Origin: Suilimivivens sp964571145
GTDB lineage: Bacteria > Bacillota > Clostridia > Lachnospirales > Lachnospiraceae
Assembly (NCBI GenBank): GCA_964571145.1
Contig: CAZNAP010000012.1
Location: forward strand, 1 to 41,882
Length of the DNA stretch: 41,882 nt
Direction of reading: 5' to 3'
Shown piece after piece: positions 32,909-41,722 of the stretch (its first letter is position 1; each line of letters opens with the position of its first letter). The position numbers were made by a program, and so were the translations under genes. Below the pieces are notes generated by a model. It saw only the letters and a program-made list of their open reading frames with translations. It had not been told where the DNA came from and did not search any database.

Positions 32909-34162
32909 TTAAACGTTTTCTGTTAAAAACTGCACAACCTCAAGAATCATTTTACTCTGCTCCGGTCCGCCAAGTCCATGGTCCAGAGTTTCCAACGACT
33001 CGTATTTACAATTCTTCATACATTCACTATACTCTTTTGCTTCTTTGGCACTGATTACATCATCATGAGCTCCAACAATTAAAATGGCAGGATTTTCAAA
33101 TTGTGATGTAACTTCAAAAATAGGCAGAGATTTAGCAATGCAAAAATAATGCCCGCCAACCTCATGGCAGCCATCTACATTAACTGTCAAAGGAATATGT
33201 TTTGTATCATAAGTTGCCTGCATGCAGGTTCCTTTTTGAGCATCAGATTTCAGCGATACACCCGGTGCAAGCAACACCAGTCTGCTGATTACATCTGCAT
33301 AATAGCCTGCCATCATGCCTGCTATAACGCCACCCTGAGAATGCCCCATCAGGAAAATCTCTTTTACCCATTCCTGTGCCCGCACATATTCCAGAATTGC
33401 AATTGCATCCTCTATTTCATTCCAGATGTTCATATTGGAAAAGTTACCATCACTTTTTCCGTGACCGTTAAAATCGAATCTGAAGACTGCAATGCCTTTT
33501 TTATTCAACTCTTCTGTAATTTTTTGATAAGCACTATCTGGTTCAATACCCCTGTCGCACCCAAATCCGTGGAATAAAATTGCTGCATTACTGTTGCTCT
33601 CTGTGCTTTTATCTAATCTGCCCCTTAAGGTTAACCCATCTCGTTTAATTGAAATATCCATTTTTATAACCATGCCCTTCTTTTTCAGACTCATTGTCAA
33701 TACTTCCAGCCCATTTTCAAGTTTTATTCTTTCTGTTTCTTTAAAACCTTTTTTTTCGTAACAGCGAAGTGCACCTTTATTATTGTCAAAGACTTTTAAA
33801 GTTAATTCTTTCAGCTTCAAAATTCCGAAACAGTATATGATAAACTCCTGTAAAATTGTTGTTCCATGACCTTGGCCCTTTAATTCGGGATTAAGCAAAA
33901 AATGTCCTATGTAAGCACTGCCAGTTTTTTCATCCACATTAATAAATGCAATTGTACCTATCATTTCTTCTTCATAAATAATTTCAAAAACTGTATTACA
34001 AACCTTCATGTCCGCTACAACCTGTTCAACCGTAATCGGATGTACAAAAGCCCTTCCTGCCCATTGCATCAAGAAGTCTTGACTTCCTCCTTCATTCCAA
34101 TTTACAATTTTCTTTGCGTTCTTTGGATTTAAAGGTCTTATTATATATTTTTCTTTTTCCAT
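32909..34162 (-). CDS. GNAT acetyltransferase-alpha/beta hydrolase fusion
   Basis: 417 residues in one open frame. Residues 1-162 are a GNAT domain (IGHFLLNPELKGQGHGTTIL acetyl-CoA loop; GALRCYEKKGF). Residues 168-417 are an alpha/beta hydrolase: oxyanion HGFGCDRG at 198-205, nucleophile Ser275 in GHSQGG, Asp367 in GAHDDVI and His395 in LDHGLGG. The hydrolase resembles feruloyl/cinnamoyl esterase-like serine hydrolases. A Met at 168 (ATG at 33661), with a weak AAGGG upstream, could start a separate hydrolase, so both a fusion and a stand-alone form may exist. It is coupled in orientation with the DUF3237 gene. Confidence 0.87.
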   Translation of the reverse strand: MEKEKYIIRPLNPKNAKKIVNWNEGGSQDFLMQWAGRAFVHPITVEQVVADMKVCNTVFEIIYEEEMIGTIAFINVDEKTGSAYIGHFLLNPELKGQGHGTTILQEFIIYCFGILKLKELTLKVFDNNKGALRCYEKKGFKETERIKLENGLEVLTMSLKKKGMVIKMDISIKRDGLTLRGRLDKSTESNSNAAILFHGFGCDRGIEPDSAYQKITEELNKKGIAVFRFDFNGHGKSDGNFSNMNIWNEIEDAIAILEYVRAQEWVKEIFLMGHSQGGVIAGMMAGYYADVISRLVLLAPGVSLKSDAQKGTCMQATYDTKHIPLTVNVDGCHEVGGHYFCIAKSLPIFEVTSQFENPAILIVGAHDDVISAKEAKEYSECMKNCKYESLETLDHGLGGPEQSKMILEVVQFLTENV

Positions 34163-34247
34163 TACTCTCCTTGCTTCTTTAAGTCCTAATCTCTCTTCAT
34201 TGTTATCTGTTTGTCTTCAATCTGCTTTTCGGTAAGACTGTTTTTTG

Positions 34248-35423
34248 TTAAAAATACTCCTTCATCAATAGCTTCTTCCTGATAAATACTTTCTTTAATA
34301 CCTGCTCATTGCCATGGAGTGTTACATCTCTTCTAAGTATTGCCTCATCTAAATCAACGCAGCCTACAGCCATCTGTGCCAGTGCACGTTCAGAAACAAT
34401 GATATCCGGTGCTGTATCGGTACTTACTGCTGAATCTCCTTTAACAAACCAGATGCCGTTATTCGCAGAGATAATTTCATCTGTTACCTGAATCACAAAA
34501 GAATCCTCATCCGGTTTGTGCATAAGCGCAAGCAGTTTTTCTACATTAACAACACGAACCATATAATCTTGGCGGGTTACTTTATTTATTTCATAAGATC
34601 TGGGACTTTGAATAATTGACAGAAGCTCCACTCCTGCAGGAAGAAACATCTGTATCATTCCATAGTCCGCTGCAAATCTTGACAGAAAACCAAGTATCGC
34701 ATAAAACCCACGTTTTCCATCCCATGCAATATCCTCAACCCGCAAAATTGCTGCAGGATCATTGTGCACATCCTGAAAAATCAAATATGCTGAGGGACCT
34801 TCCTCATCACTTAACAAATAGCAGAATTTACGGTCCTTATAATATTCACCTTTTATATGCTGGTTGAGCATTCTTTCATCATCACGCCAAACTGCAAGAT
34901 TATAATTTGCAGCGAATTTATTATAGAGCTTTGTATATTCTACGACAGAATCTGCAGGATTCCACAACTGCGCAGTTCCTACAAAGTGATACCCCTGTAA
35001 CACAGAAGGGGCAAACTCATAATTATGTTGCCAACAAACTGTCTCATAACCAAATTTACGATAGAACGCCTGATTAAACGGGAAAAGAGTTGAGATAATC
35101 TCCCCATTTTCATATGCCACCGGCAAAAGGTTTAAAAGAATTTCCTTAATCGCGCCACTTTCACGATATTCAGGCAATGTGGAAACAGCACCAATTCCGC
35201 CATTCTCAATCCGATGTCCGTCAAAATAGGTTAAAAAACGATTGTTGATGATTCTCGCCATCATTGTTCCTTCATCCGTAAATGCACCCCAGTCTTCAAC
35301 TGTTTCCTGTTCGCATTCAGCGCGTTTCTCCTCCGGATTGCTCTCTAGACGTTCATGAAAGGCAATCATGGATATTCTGCCTGCTTCAAATCGTTCTTCT
35401 TTTTTTAATTTACGTACATACAT
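34248..35423 (-). CDS. Eis-like GNAT acetyltransferase
   Basis: 391 residues with the two-GNAT-plus-SCP2 layout of the Eis/EIS family. The N-terminal MYVRKLKKEERFEAGRISMIAF opening (split) is followed by GGIGAVSTLPEYRESGAIKEILL (split; acetyl-CoA loop) and LFPFNQAFYRKFGYE. A second GNAT-like region is around 150-280. A C-terminal sterol-carrier-like domain has FVIQVTDE and IIVSERALAQMAVG. Eis proteins acetylate aminoglycosides, capreomycin or lysine side chains. The last residue, Phe391, matches the free C-terminal carboxylate that acts as general base in the family. AGAGGAG precedes the ATG. Confidence 0.88.
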   Translation of the reverse strand: MYVRKLKKEERFEAGRISMIAFHERLESNPEEKRAECEQETVEDWGAFTDEGTMMARIINNRFLTYFDGHRIENGGIGAVSTLPEYRESGAIKEILLNLLPVAYENGEIISTLFPFNQAFYRKFGYETVCWQHNYEFAPSVLQGYHFVGTAQLWNPADSVVEYTKLYNKFAANYNLAVWRDDERMLNQHIKGEYYKDRKFCYLLSDEEGPSAYLIFQDVHNDPAAILRVEDIAWDGKRGFYAILGFLSRFAADYGMIQMFLPAGVELLSIIQSPRSYEINKVTRQDYMVRVVNVEKLLALMHKPDEDSFVIQVTDEIISANNGIWFVKGDSAVSTDTAPDIIVSERALAQMAVGCVDLDEAILRRDVTLHGNEQVLKKVFIRKKLLMKEYF

Positions 35424-35477
35424 GATTCTATTACTCCTCTATTTATACACTACCTCAAAGACAACCATCATAGTAAA

Positions 35478-35610
35478 TTGTTTTGGGTGTTTTAGTTGCA
35501 TTTTTGCCTCCAATACCCAAAACAACTTGCTTGTTTTTTGCCGAAAATGACATTGGGCATAGAGACATGATTTGCTATCATAGTGCCCATGGTTTCCCAC
35601 ATAGTGTGGG
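35478..35610. other. Hairpin-rich non-coding region; possible structured RNA or repeat element
   Basis: Three hairpins lie in 133 nt: an 11-bp perfect stem TTGTTTTGGGT / ACCCAAAACAA (35478-35488 and 35515-35525), TGGGCA / TGCCCA (35554 and 35584) with an inner ATGAT/ATCAT, and CCCACA / TGTGGG (35596-35610) around a 3-nt loop. TGCCCA recurs at about 35637 and 35709. The 441-bp gap between the Eis-like gene and the DUF3781 gene has no convincing gene, although two short frames (35439-35648 minus, 35483-35743 plus) cross it. Confidence 0.55.
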
Positions 35611-35765
35611 TAGCAAACGCTTGCTTCTCGTAACTGTGCCCAAAGCATATGATACCGACACGTTGGTTAGCTTCTTTTGGGTATGTCAGGAACTAAATGA
35701 ACTCTACTGCCCAAAACTCGCCAAAGGATATCTTGATAACTGAGAGTTAATGATAACATGCATGT

Positions 35766-35785
35766 GTTCGAATCCCGAGCGACCA
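35766..35785 (+). other. tRNA 3'-end-like fragment (possible att-site remnant)
   Basis: The 20 nt GTTCGAATCCCGAGCGACCA look like a T-loop, the 3' half of the T-stem and an acceptor 3' strand. The 5' T-stem half does not pair, and no tRNA body precedes it. Integrase elements often leave such fragments at their junctions, but no integrase is in the window. Confidence 0.4.
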
Positions 35786-35825
35786 TTCTCTATTGAAAAT
35801 TTAGTCAATATATCTACCTTTTTTT

Positions 35826-35878
35826 ATCTTTTGTAATTTATCTTTTGTAATTTATCTTTTGTAATTTATCTTTTACCA
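35826..35878. repeat. 14-bp tandem repeat overlapping the DUF3781 stop codon
   Basis: ATCTTTTGTAATTT is repeated three times, with a partial fourth copy. The last unit covers the final codons and stop of the DUF3781 gene, so the repeat grew from the gene's end. Slippage here would change length but not the protein. Confidence 0.85.
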
Positions 35879-36120
35879 TTACCTTTTTTATGTGCCGTAA
35901 TCACCGTATAGCTATATGCATTTACTGTTATGACACAGTTGTCAATTTCTATGTACCAGTTTTTACCATTGCGTGTGATGATACTGTCAGGCTTCAAAAT
36001 TGCTTCTTTGCACCAGCAAATAACATCCTCCACATCCAAACCTAAATTTCTTTTTATTCGGTCAACACCCATTTCCGTTGTATGCAGTTGGTTCAAATTG
36101 TTTAATAAGATTTCACTCAA
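35866..36120 (-). CDS. DUF3781 family protein
   Basis: 84 residues. LHTTEMGVDRIKRNLGL, WCKEAILKPDSIITRNGKNWYI (split) and CVITVNAYSYTVITAHK match the small DUF3781 family, whose function is unknown. It starts with TTG, chosen because AGGAGA is about 7 nt upstream. It is encoded 15 nt after the zinc-ribbon-like gene and probably forms a two-gene unit with it. No membrane segment or signal is present. Confidence 0.8.
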   Translation of the reverse strand: MSEILLNNLNQLHTTEMGVDRIKRNLGLDVEDVICWCKEAILKPDSIITRNGKNWYIEIDNCVITVNAYSYTVITAHKKGNGKR

Positions 36121-36135
36121 TTCTTTATCTCCTGT

Positions 36136-36573
36136 TTATCTCTCTGACATGTACCTTTTAATTTCAGCTTCCGTCAGTTTACACACCAGCGTTTTAGGAT
36201 ATTCTTTGTACTCCTGCATCATAAAAACCGGTGCCTTTTTTTCACAGACTTTATCTGTATTCTTTTTTAAATAAAGCTGTAACTCATCTTCTCCTGTAAA
36301 AATCTTATAGGATTTTCTGCCTTTGCTGTTTTGGATTTCATACACACCGCAAGACTGCTTCATAGTATAATCTGCTGTCCGTAAATACAACTTTGCAATC
36401 TCTGCTGACCTAAACGGAAAGTTCCAGCGCTGCAAACCACGCTTTGGGTCATGTTCAATACAAATACATCTCCCGCAGGTTCCGCAAATATACTGCGTAT
36501 GATTTTGTAAACAATCAAGCGGATTCAAAAGAGGTGTAATTCTTGTTTCTTCACTATAGCATTCTTTACACAT
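36136..36573 (-). CDS. Hypothetical protein with N-terminal Cys-rich zinc-binding motif
   Basis: 145 residues. CKEC at 2-5 and CGTCGRC at 30-36 would bind zinc. The rest (FRSAEIAKLYLRTADYTMKQ; IFTGEDELQLYLKKN) is a mixed alpha/beta region I do not recognise as a named family. No signal peptide or transmembrane helix is seen. A modest AGAAGG precedes the ATG. It is followed closely by the DUF3781 gene in the same direction. Function is unknown. Confidence 0.75.
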   Translation of the reverse strand: MCKECYSEETRITPLLNPLDCLQNHTQYICGTCGRCICIEHDPKRGLQRWNFPFRSAEIAKLYLRTADYTMKQSCGVYEIQNSKGRKSYKIFTGEDELQLYLKKNTDKVCEKKAPVFMMQEYKEYPKTLVCKLTEAEIKRYMSER

Positions 36574-36632
36574 AATATTATCCTTCTATTCCCAGCTCAT
36601 TCCACCAATTAATCCTATTGTTTTCATTTGCT

Positions 36633-37214
36633 TTATTCGGCTTTTGTATGCGTACCTTCGGTCTCTATTTTATGACGGGTTTTTTGGTCGATTTCCTGCT
36701 TCAAAAGCTGCGTGTATTCTGAGAAACCAACCTTGTCTGCTCCATAAACCAGCTGCAAATCATATTCCAGCGGTAACCAAGTTGAAATGTCCGCTTCATC
36801 ATGCTGAATAACTGCTTCCAAATTATCCAGCGCTTTATAAAGCATGGCCTCCTTGGTCGTACGCTCCTTCATCTCCCTATATAATTCGCTAAATTCATCT
36901 TTATATGGTTGCGGAAAAGTAGCAATCCATTTGTTCAGAACTTCCGATTCCTTCTTTTCGTCTGCTTCCTTCTTTTCGAAAGACGGAATATCGCCAGTAA
37001 AAGCTTCACCCAAGTCATGAATAATACACATTTTGATTACTTTATCCATATCCAGTTCCGGGTATTCATCTCTCACCAGCATAGCCATCAGAGCCAGACG
37101 CCAGCTGTGTTCTGCAACACTTTCATGCCTGCCGTTAGAAGTCCACGAATGTCTGGTATTGCACTTTAATTTCTCTGCCACTGCCATAATTTCTATAAAT
37201 GTTGCTGGTTTCAT
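36633..37214 (-). CDS. HD-domain phosphohydrolase (YfbR/HDDC2-like)
   Basis: 193 residues with the HD metal-binding set of the YfbR/HDDC2 group: R/H in NGRHESVAEHSWR, His-Asp in CIIHDLGEAFTGDI (about 68-69), and Asp in KALDNLEAVIQHDEADISTW (split). These enzymes are 5'-deoxynucleotidases acting on deoxynucleoside monophosphates. The pattern fits well; the exact substrate is inferred from the family. It has a GAAAGGGATAGG upstream. It stands between a hypothetical gene and the GH2 enzyme with no evident operon partner. Confidence 0.9.
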   Translation of the reverse strand: MKPATFIEIMAVAEKLKCNTRHSWTSNGRHESVAEHSWRLALMAMLVRDEYPELDMDKVIKMCIIHDLGEAFTGDIPSFEKKEADEKKESEVLNKWIATFPQPYKDEFSELYREMKERTTKEAMLYKALDNLEAVIQHDEADISTWLPLEYDLQLVYGADKVGFSEYTQLLKQEIDQKTRHKIETEGTHTKAE

Positions 37215-37274
37215 ATTGATACCTATCCCTTTCCTGCTCTCTAACGCTCATGATATCATGTACTTTAAAATTTC

Positions 37275-39299
37275 TTAATTGCCTATTGATTTCTTATTTA
37301 TTACAATCCTATCTGTCATTTGCACACCATCCTTAAAGGTACCAATTACTTTAAATTCCGATCCTTCTTTGGCAAGAGTAATGTTCTCAAAATTCCATAC
37401 AACATCTGCCACATCCGATTTCTCAAGGGTTTGAAGCAACTTATCGTTTTGATAAAGACTTAATTTAGTAGCATTGGAGTATACCTTGATGCTAGTCATT
37501 TCTTCTTGCCGTTTATCAAATCGTTTGCCAGTAATATAAACAACCGGTTTTTTCGACCAAGCTGCTTGATAGAGATAATAAATGTCCTTCTTGGTTTGGC
37601 GATCCCTCGTAACCATGCCCTTGTCATTTTGATAAGGCGTTTCTCCCTCAAAACGAGATGCAACTGCGAAATCAAACAAAATCCATACGGAAGTATAAAT
37701 TAGCCAAGGTCTTTCTTTAATTTGTGCCAAATAGCTTTCATGAAATAAATTGGCAAATTCTTCATCGTGTCTTTGCCCACCTGTTGCAATTTCAGTGGTT
37801 GCCATTGGATTTGAACTGTGTTGCCAAGGATTATTACCGGCTCCATATTCCCCTACACACCAAAACTGAGCAGCATCTTCCTGTCGATACTGATCCATTT
37901 TGGCTCCAAATTCAGGAAAAGTTCCGCCATACCAGCCCTTGTACTGATTGCTGGCTATGAAATCAGCATGCCAATCCGCAGTCTGACTGCCAATAAAGGT
38001 ATCGTCATGAGAAGTAAAGCCTATGTATCTGGTAGCATCCAATGTTTTAGCATAATCATAGAATTCATTAACCCATTCTATCGCCAGCTCAGAAGAAAAA
38101 CCTCCTTGCGGATCTTCGCCGGTCTTCCAATGACTTCCGTTTAATTCATTGCAAATACCCCAAAAGATAATGGAACTGTGATTATAATAATTGGTAATCA
38201 TACTTTGCAGATTATTTTGTATACAATCGTGGTATTTCTGACTGGCTTTAGGTCCCAAATGATTGACCCACGGGATTTCCGTCTGTACGATTAAACCCAG
38301 TTCATCACATTTTCGAAAAGCATACGCATCATGTGTGTAATGTGCCAGTCTTAAAAAAGTACAGCCCAATTCCTGAATCATTTCATAATCTCTATCAAAA
38401 TCTCGTTCCTTCATAGCAGACATTACATTGGGCGCATCCTGATGCATGGCAACACCCCGAAGGGAATATGGCTGTCCGTTCAACAAAAAACCTTTTTCAT
38501 AATCCATGCCAAAATAACGCAAACCAATTCTTGTTTGTGCGGTATCAATTAATTGACCTTCTTGAATCAGTTCCAGCTCAACTGTATAGAGGAAAGGATC
38601 GATTAAGCCATTCCATAAACGTGGCTTGTACAGTGTAATGCTTTCTTCATAGGTATTTCCACCGGGTGAAGCAATCAATTCCTGCGTACCACTTAGAACT
38701 TCTTTTCCAGCGGCCCGAAACGTATAATGAATTTGACAATAGGTGGATTTCTCCCCCAGATTTGTAATCATGGACTGCAAAACGATATCCGCTTTTTGGT
38801 TTGTAACCAATTGGGGAATCACATGAAAGCGGTCATAGCCATACCTATAGATATCAAAATAAAGCTTATCCAATTCGTACAGGAATACTTTTTCATGTAA
38901 GCCATTGTTAAAGTTAAAGTCTGCTGACATCGGAATCAAGTCTGCATTGGGCTCATTATTACAGAATACTTTGATCAGATTTTCGCCCGGACATTGTAGA
39001 TTCGTAAGTGGCACCACAAATGGCGTATATCCACCTTCATATGTCATGACAGTCGTGTCATTTACTTGTATTTCACTTTTTTGCCCTACCGCATGAAAAA
39101 GAAGTGCAAAGGATTTTTGCCTTTGACTGGGCGAAAGAATGAGTTTCTTCTGATAACAAGTCACTCCGCGAAATAACTGTTCGCTCATTCCGTCTACCGT
39201 ATTACAAGTATGCGGTGCGTCGATTACTTCCCAGCTTTTTTGATCTTTGGAAAACTGCCAGTCTCTGGACCAGTCAGTACATAAATTCATCAATCTCAT
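37275..39299 (-). CDS. Glycoside hydrolase family 2 beta-galactosidase-like enzyme
   Basis: 674 residues with the GH2 layout: sugar-binding jelly-roll (about 1-165), immunoglobulin-like domain (about 165-265), and TIM-barrel catalytic domain from GFLLNGQPYSLRGVAMHQD. The acid/base is Glu385 in WGICNELNG and the probable nucleophile is Glu484 in CVGEYGAGNN. LGLIVQTEIPWVN is the conserved barrel strand. There is no signal peptide, so it is cytosolic and acts on imported oligosaccharides. Length is shorter than LacZ (about 1,000 aa) and similar to beta-glucuronidase/BgaA-type members, so glucuronidase activity is an alternative. It is divergent from the lipoprotein gene. Confidence 0.9.
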   Translation of the reverse strand: MRLMNLCTDWSRDWQFSKDQKSWEVIDAPHTCNTVDGMSEQLFRGVTCYQKKLILSPSQRQKSFALLFHAVGQKSEIQVNDTTVMTYEGGYTPFVVPLTNLQCPGENLIKVFCNNEPNADLIPMSADFNFNNGLHEKVFLYELDKLYFDIYRYGYDRFHVIPQLVTNQKADIVLQSMITNLGEKSTYCQIHYTFRAAGKEVLSGTQELIASPGGNTYEESITLYKPRLWNGLIDPFLYTVELELIQEGQLIDTAQTRIGLRYFGMDYEKGFLLNGQPYSLRGVAMHQDAPNVMSAMKERDFDRDYEMIQELGCTFLRLAHYTHDAYAFRKCDELGLIVQTEIPWVNHLGPKASQKYHDCIQNNLQSMITNYYNHSSIIFWGICNELNGSHWKTGEDPQGGFSSELAIEWVNEFYDYAKTLDATRYIGFTSHDDTFIGSQTADWHADFIASNQYKGWYGGTFPEFGAKMDQYRQEDAAQFWCVGEYGAGNNPWQHSSNPMATTEIATGGQRHDEEFANLFHESYLAQIKERPWLIYTSVWILFDFAVASRFEGETPYQNDKGMVTRDRQTKKDIYYLYQAAWSKKPVVYITGKRFDKRQEEMTSIKVYSNATKLSLYQNDKLLQTLEKSDVADVVWNFENITLAKEGSEFKVIGTFKDGVQMTDRIVINKKSIGN

Positions 39300-39449
39300 A
39301 AAACGCCTCTTTCTTTACTATGAGCAGGTCAATGTTAAGGTAAGTATATCACGACTTATTAAGATATAAAGAGAAAATTAAGAAAATCTCAAAGTAATCG
39401 GAATGCGTTTGGTATATAAAGGTAATAGTGAAAGAATGGAGGATTCAAA

Positions 39450-41645
39450 ATGGCAAAGAGAATAACAGCTATACTCCTTACTGCATGCTTGGTATTAGGA
39501 TTAGCAGGTTGTGGTAAGGAAGGACAGACAAAAGAGACTTCGGCCGAAACCGGAAGGTATGTGGAGAAGCAAATTGAGCTACCGGACAATATAAATGCTT
39601 CACGGATTTTTCAGGTAAGTAAAGCAGATGATAAATTATTGCTCTATACAGTAGAGAATCAAGCGGGACAATTTAGTTTTGCCAGTTCTCTATATGAAGA
39701 CGGCGCATTTAAAACAGTCACACCGGACTGGCTTGCCGGCTTAAGCTTTAAAGAAGACCAGATGAATCAGTATGTGAACAGAAAAGTCATAGAGAACGTT
39801 GGCGGAAAATCCTATTTCTATACTATCTTAACTGAAAATGAAAGCTGGATTGGACATCTTTATTGTTCTACTGACGGTAAGACTACGCAGGAAATTACAC
39901 CAGCTGACTGGTTAATCGAAAATGAAGAGTATCATTTCTACGAATGCCCACAAGATATTGTAGTCTTGGAAGATGGTACGTTAATCGCCTACTTCAGCTA
40001 CATGATTAGAATTTACGATGCGGCAACCTATACCATGACTAAAGAAATAATGCTGGATGGACAGCATTCCGAACAGATTTATGCGGATAAAGATAGTTAT
40101 TATCTGATTGCACAAAGTGATTATCTGGAGTTTAAGGGTGTGGAACGATATCAGCCTACTAGCGATAAACCAATCGAAACCTTCACCACGGACACTCCTA
40201 TTGGCAGCGGCAATTATTTGGACCTTTTATCTGACGGTTCGATTGCCCTAACCGGAAAAGATGGTATTTTACAGCGGGATGCTGCCAGCGGCCAGTGGAC
40301 GCAGGTCATGAATGGTATTTACGCCTCTTTTGGATTGGAAAGTATGTGGTGTGGTGGCATGGCAGCTCTTGATTCGGGTCTTTACTATGCACTGTTTCAT
40401 GATGAAACTGAAAATGCAGTGTTAATGGAATATTCCTATGACCCGAACGCAGTTCAGAAGCCGGAAACAACCCTCACCGTCTATTCTGTTTATGATAATG
40501 CCGTTTTAAATCAGGCTGCTGCTATGTACAGTAAGCAGAATCCCAGCGTTTTAGTAGAAGTAGAATCATCCATTGCCTATGGAGAAGAGCAATCTGCTGA
40601 TATGAACGCCATATTACAAAGTTTAAACACCAAATTAATTGCCGGTGAAGGTGCTGATATTTTAGTATTGGATGGATTGGATACGGATTCATTTGTGGAA
40701 AAAGGCTTGCTGACGGATATCAGCGAGCAGATTAATCCCATGGTACAGGACGGCACTTTGTTAAAGAATATTACAGACAGTTACTTAACAGAAGACGGCA
40801 AAATGTATATGGTTCCTCTTAAGTTCTCCATGAATCTTTTAATAGGCGATAAACTGGATGCCACAAAAGCAGGTACCATGCAGGGAATGGCACAGGAAAT
40901 AGCGAAACAGGACGAACCTGTTTTCGGACCTATGACAGCACAGGATTTTGCTAATGACTTTGCACCTTACATTGTACAGGATATTGTAGATGGCAAAGTA
41001 CTAAATAAGGAAAAGCTATCCGAAAATCTGGAATATATGAAGGTAATAGCCGAAAATGGTGGCTTCATTGATGCCTATGATGAAAATACCTATAAGTGGA
41101 ATATATGGGATGTCCCTGCAGTTGGCGGAGCAGCTTTCTATGATGCAGCCGGATTCTTACAATCCATGTTCCCTATGGCGATTGTGAAATTTGCAAACTG
41201 TACCTTTACCAGTTTTAACAATTCCTTTAAACCGGTTGGACAAATGAGCATTAATGCTTCCTGCAAGAATATGGATGTAGCCAATGATTTCCTGAAATAT
41301 GCACTGTCTTTTCCCATACAGGACGGAGATTATTATGACGGGTTCCCCATTAATGTAGAAGCTTTGGAAAATCAAATTACCAAAGACCGTACTAATTATG
41401 CAGCAGAAACATCAATTGAAACCGAAGACGGCTCCTACGTTCAGTTTATCATTGATGCAATAACACCTGAAAATGCACAAAAGCTGGTAGAACTGTGTAA
41501 GCAGGTAGACCAAAAAGTCGTAACTGATGCCAAAATTCAGGAAGTAATTGCACAAGAACTCCCGGCATATGTTAACGGTAGCAATTCCCTTGAAGACACT
41601 GTAAATAAGATTGAAAAAGGACTGAATATGTATCTGGCGGAATAG
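39450..41645 (+). CDS. Large lipoprotein with C-terminal solute-binding domain
   Basis: 731 residues with a lipoprotein signal (MAKRITAILLTACLVLG then LAGC, Cys21). The N-terminal half (about 30-335) is beta-rich with repeated DGxL-type turns, possibly a beta-propeller. The C-terminal part (about 340-650) looks like an extracellular solute-binding protein family 1 domain (TLTVYSVYDNAVLNQAAAMY; DILVLDGLDTDSFVEKGLL; MYMVPLKFSMNLL). I do not know this exact architecture as a named family. GGAGG is 8 nt from the ATG. The convergent gene is a HlyD-like secretion protein, and a terminator separates them. No permease lies alongside, so an import role is doubtful. Confidence 0.85.
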   Translation: MAKRITAILLTACLVLGLAGCGKEGQTKETSAETGRYVEKQIELPDNINASRIFQVSKADDKLLLYTVENQAGQFSFASSLYEDGAFKTVTPDWLAGLSFKEDQMNQYVNRKVIENVGGKSYFYTILTENESWIGHLYCSTDGKTTQEITPADWLIENEEYHFYECPQDIVVLEDGTLIAYFSYMIRIYDAATYTMTKEIMLDGQHSEQIYADKDSYYLIAQSDYLEFKGVERYQPTSDKPIETFTTDTPIGSGNYLDLLSDGSIALTGKDGILQRDAASGQWTQVMNGIYASFGLESMWCGGMAALDSGLYYALFHDETENAVLMEYSYDPNAVQKPETTLTVYSVYDNAVLNQAAAMYSKQNPSVLVEVESSIAYGEEQSADMNAILQSLNTKLIAGEGADILVLDGLDTDSFVEKGLLTDISEQINPMVQDGTLLKNITDSYLTEDGKMYMVPLKFSMNLLIGDKLDATKAGTMQGMAQEIAKQDEPVFGPMTAQDFANDFAPYIVQDIVDGKVLNKEKLSENLEYMKVIAENGGFIDAYDENTYKWNIWDVPAVGGAAFYDAAGFLQSMFPMAIVKFANCTFTSFNNSFKPVGQMSINASCKNMDVANDFLKYALSFPIQDGDYYDGFPINVEALENQITKDRTNYAAETSIETEDGSYVQFIIDAITPENAQKLVELCKQVDQKVVTDAKIQEVIAQELPAYVNGSNSLEDTVNKIEKGLNMYLAE

Positions 41646-41675
41646 GAATTTCATTCACCTTTCCACACATTTTCT

Positions 41676-41711
41676 AAAAGCCTCTGTGGCAAAAATGCTA
41701 CAGGGGCTTTT
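41676..41711. terminator. Bidirectional terminator between convergent genes
   Basis: AAAAGCC.CTGT.GCA pairs with TGC.ACAG.GGCTTTT around an AAAA loop. It has U-runs in both directions, between the lipoprotein stop and the stop of the converging HlyD-like gene. Confidence 0.88.
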
Positions 41712-41722
41712 GTAATACTATT

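Noticed and set aside
35439..35743. Two small coding genes in the gap
   Set aside because: The frames lie on opposite strands over the same palindromic DNA, lack ribosome binding sites and show no domain; palindromes make spurious open frames.
35700..35785. A complete tRNA gene
   Set aside because: Only the T-loop and 3' acceptor side look right; the T-stem does not pair and no anticodon or D arm is found.
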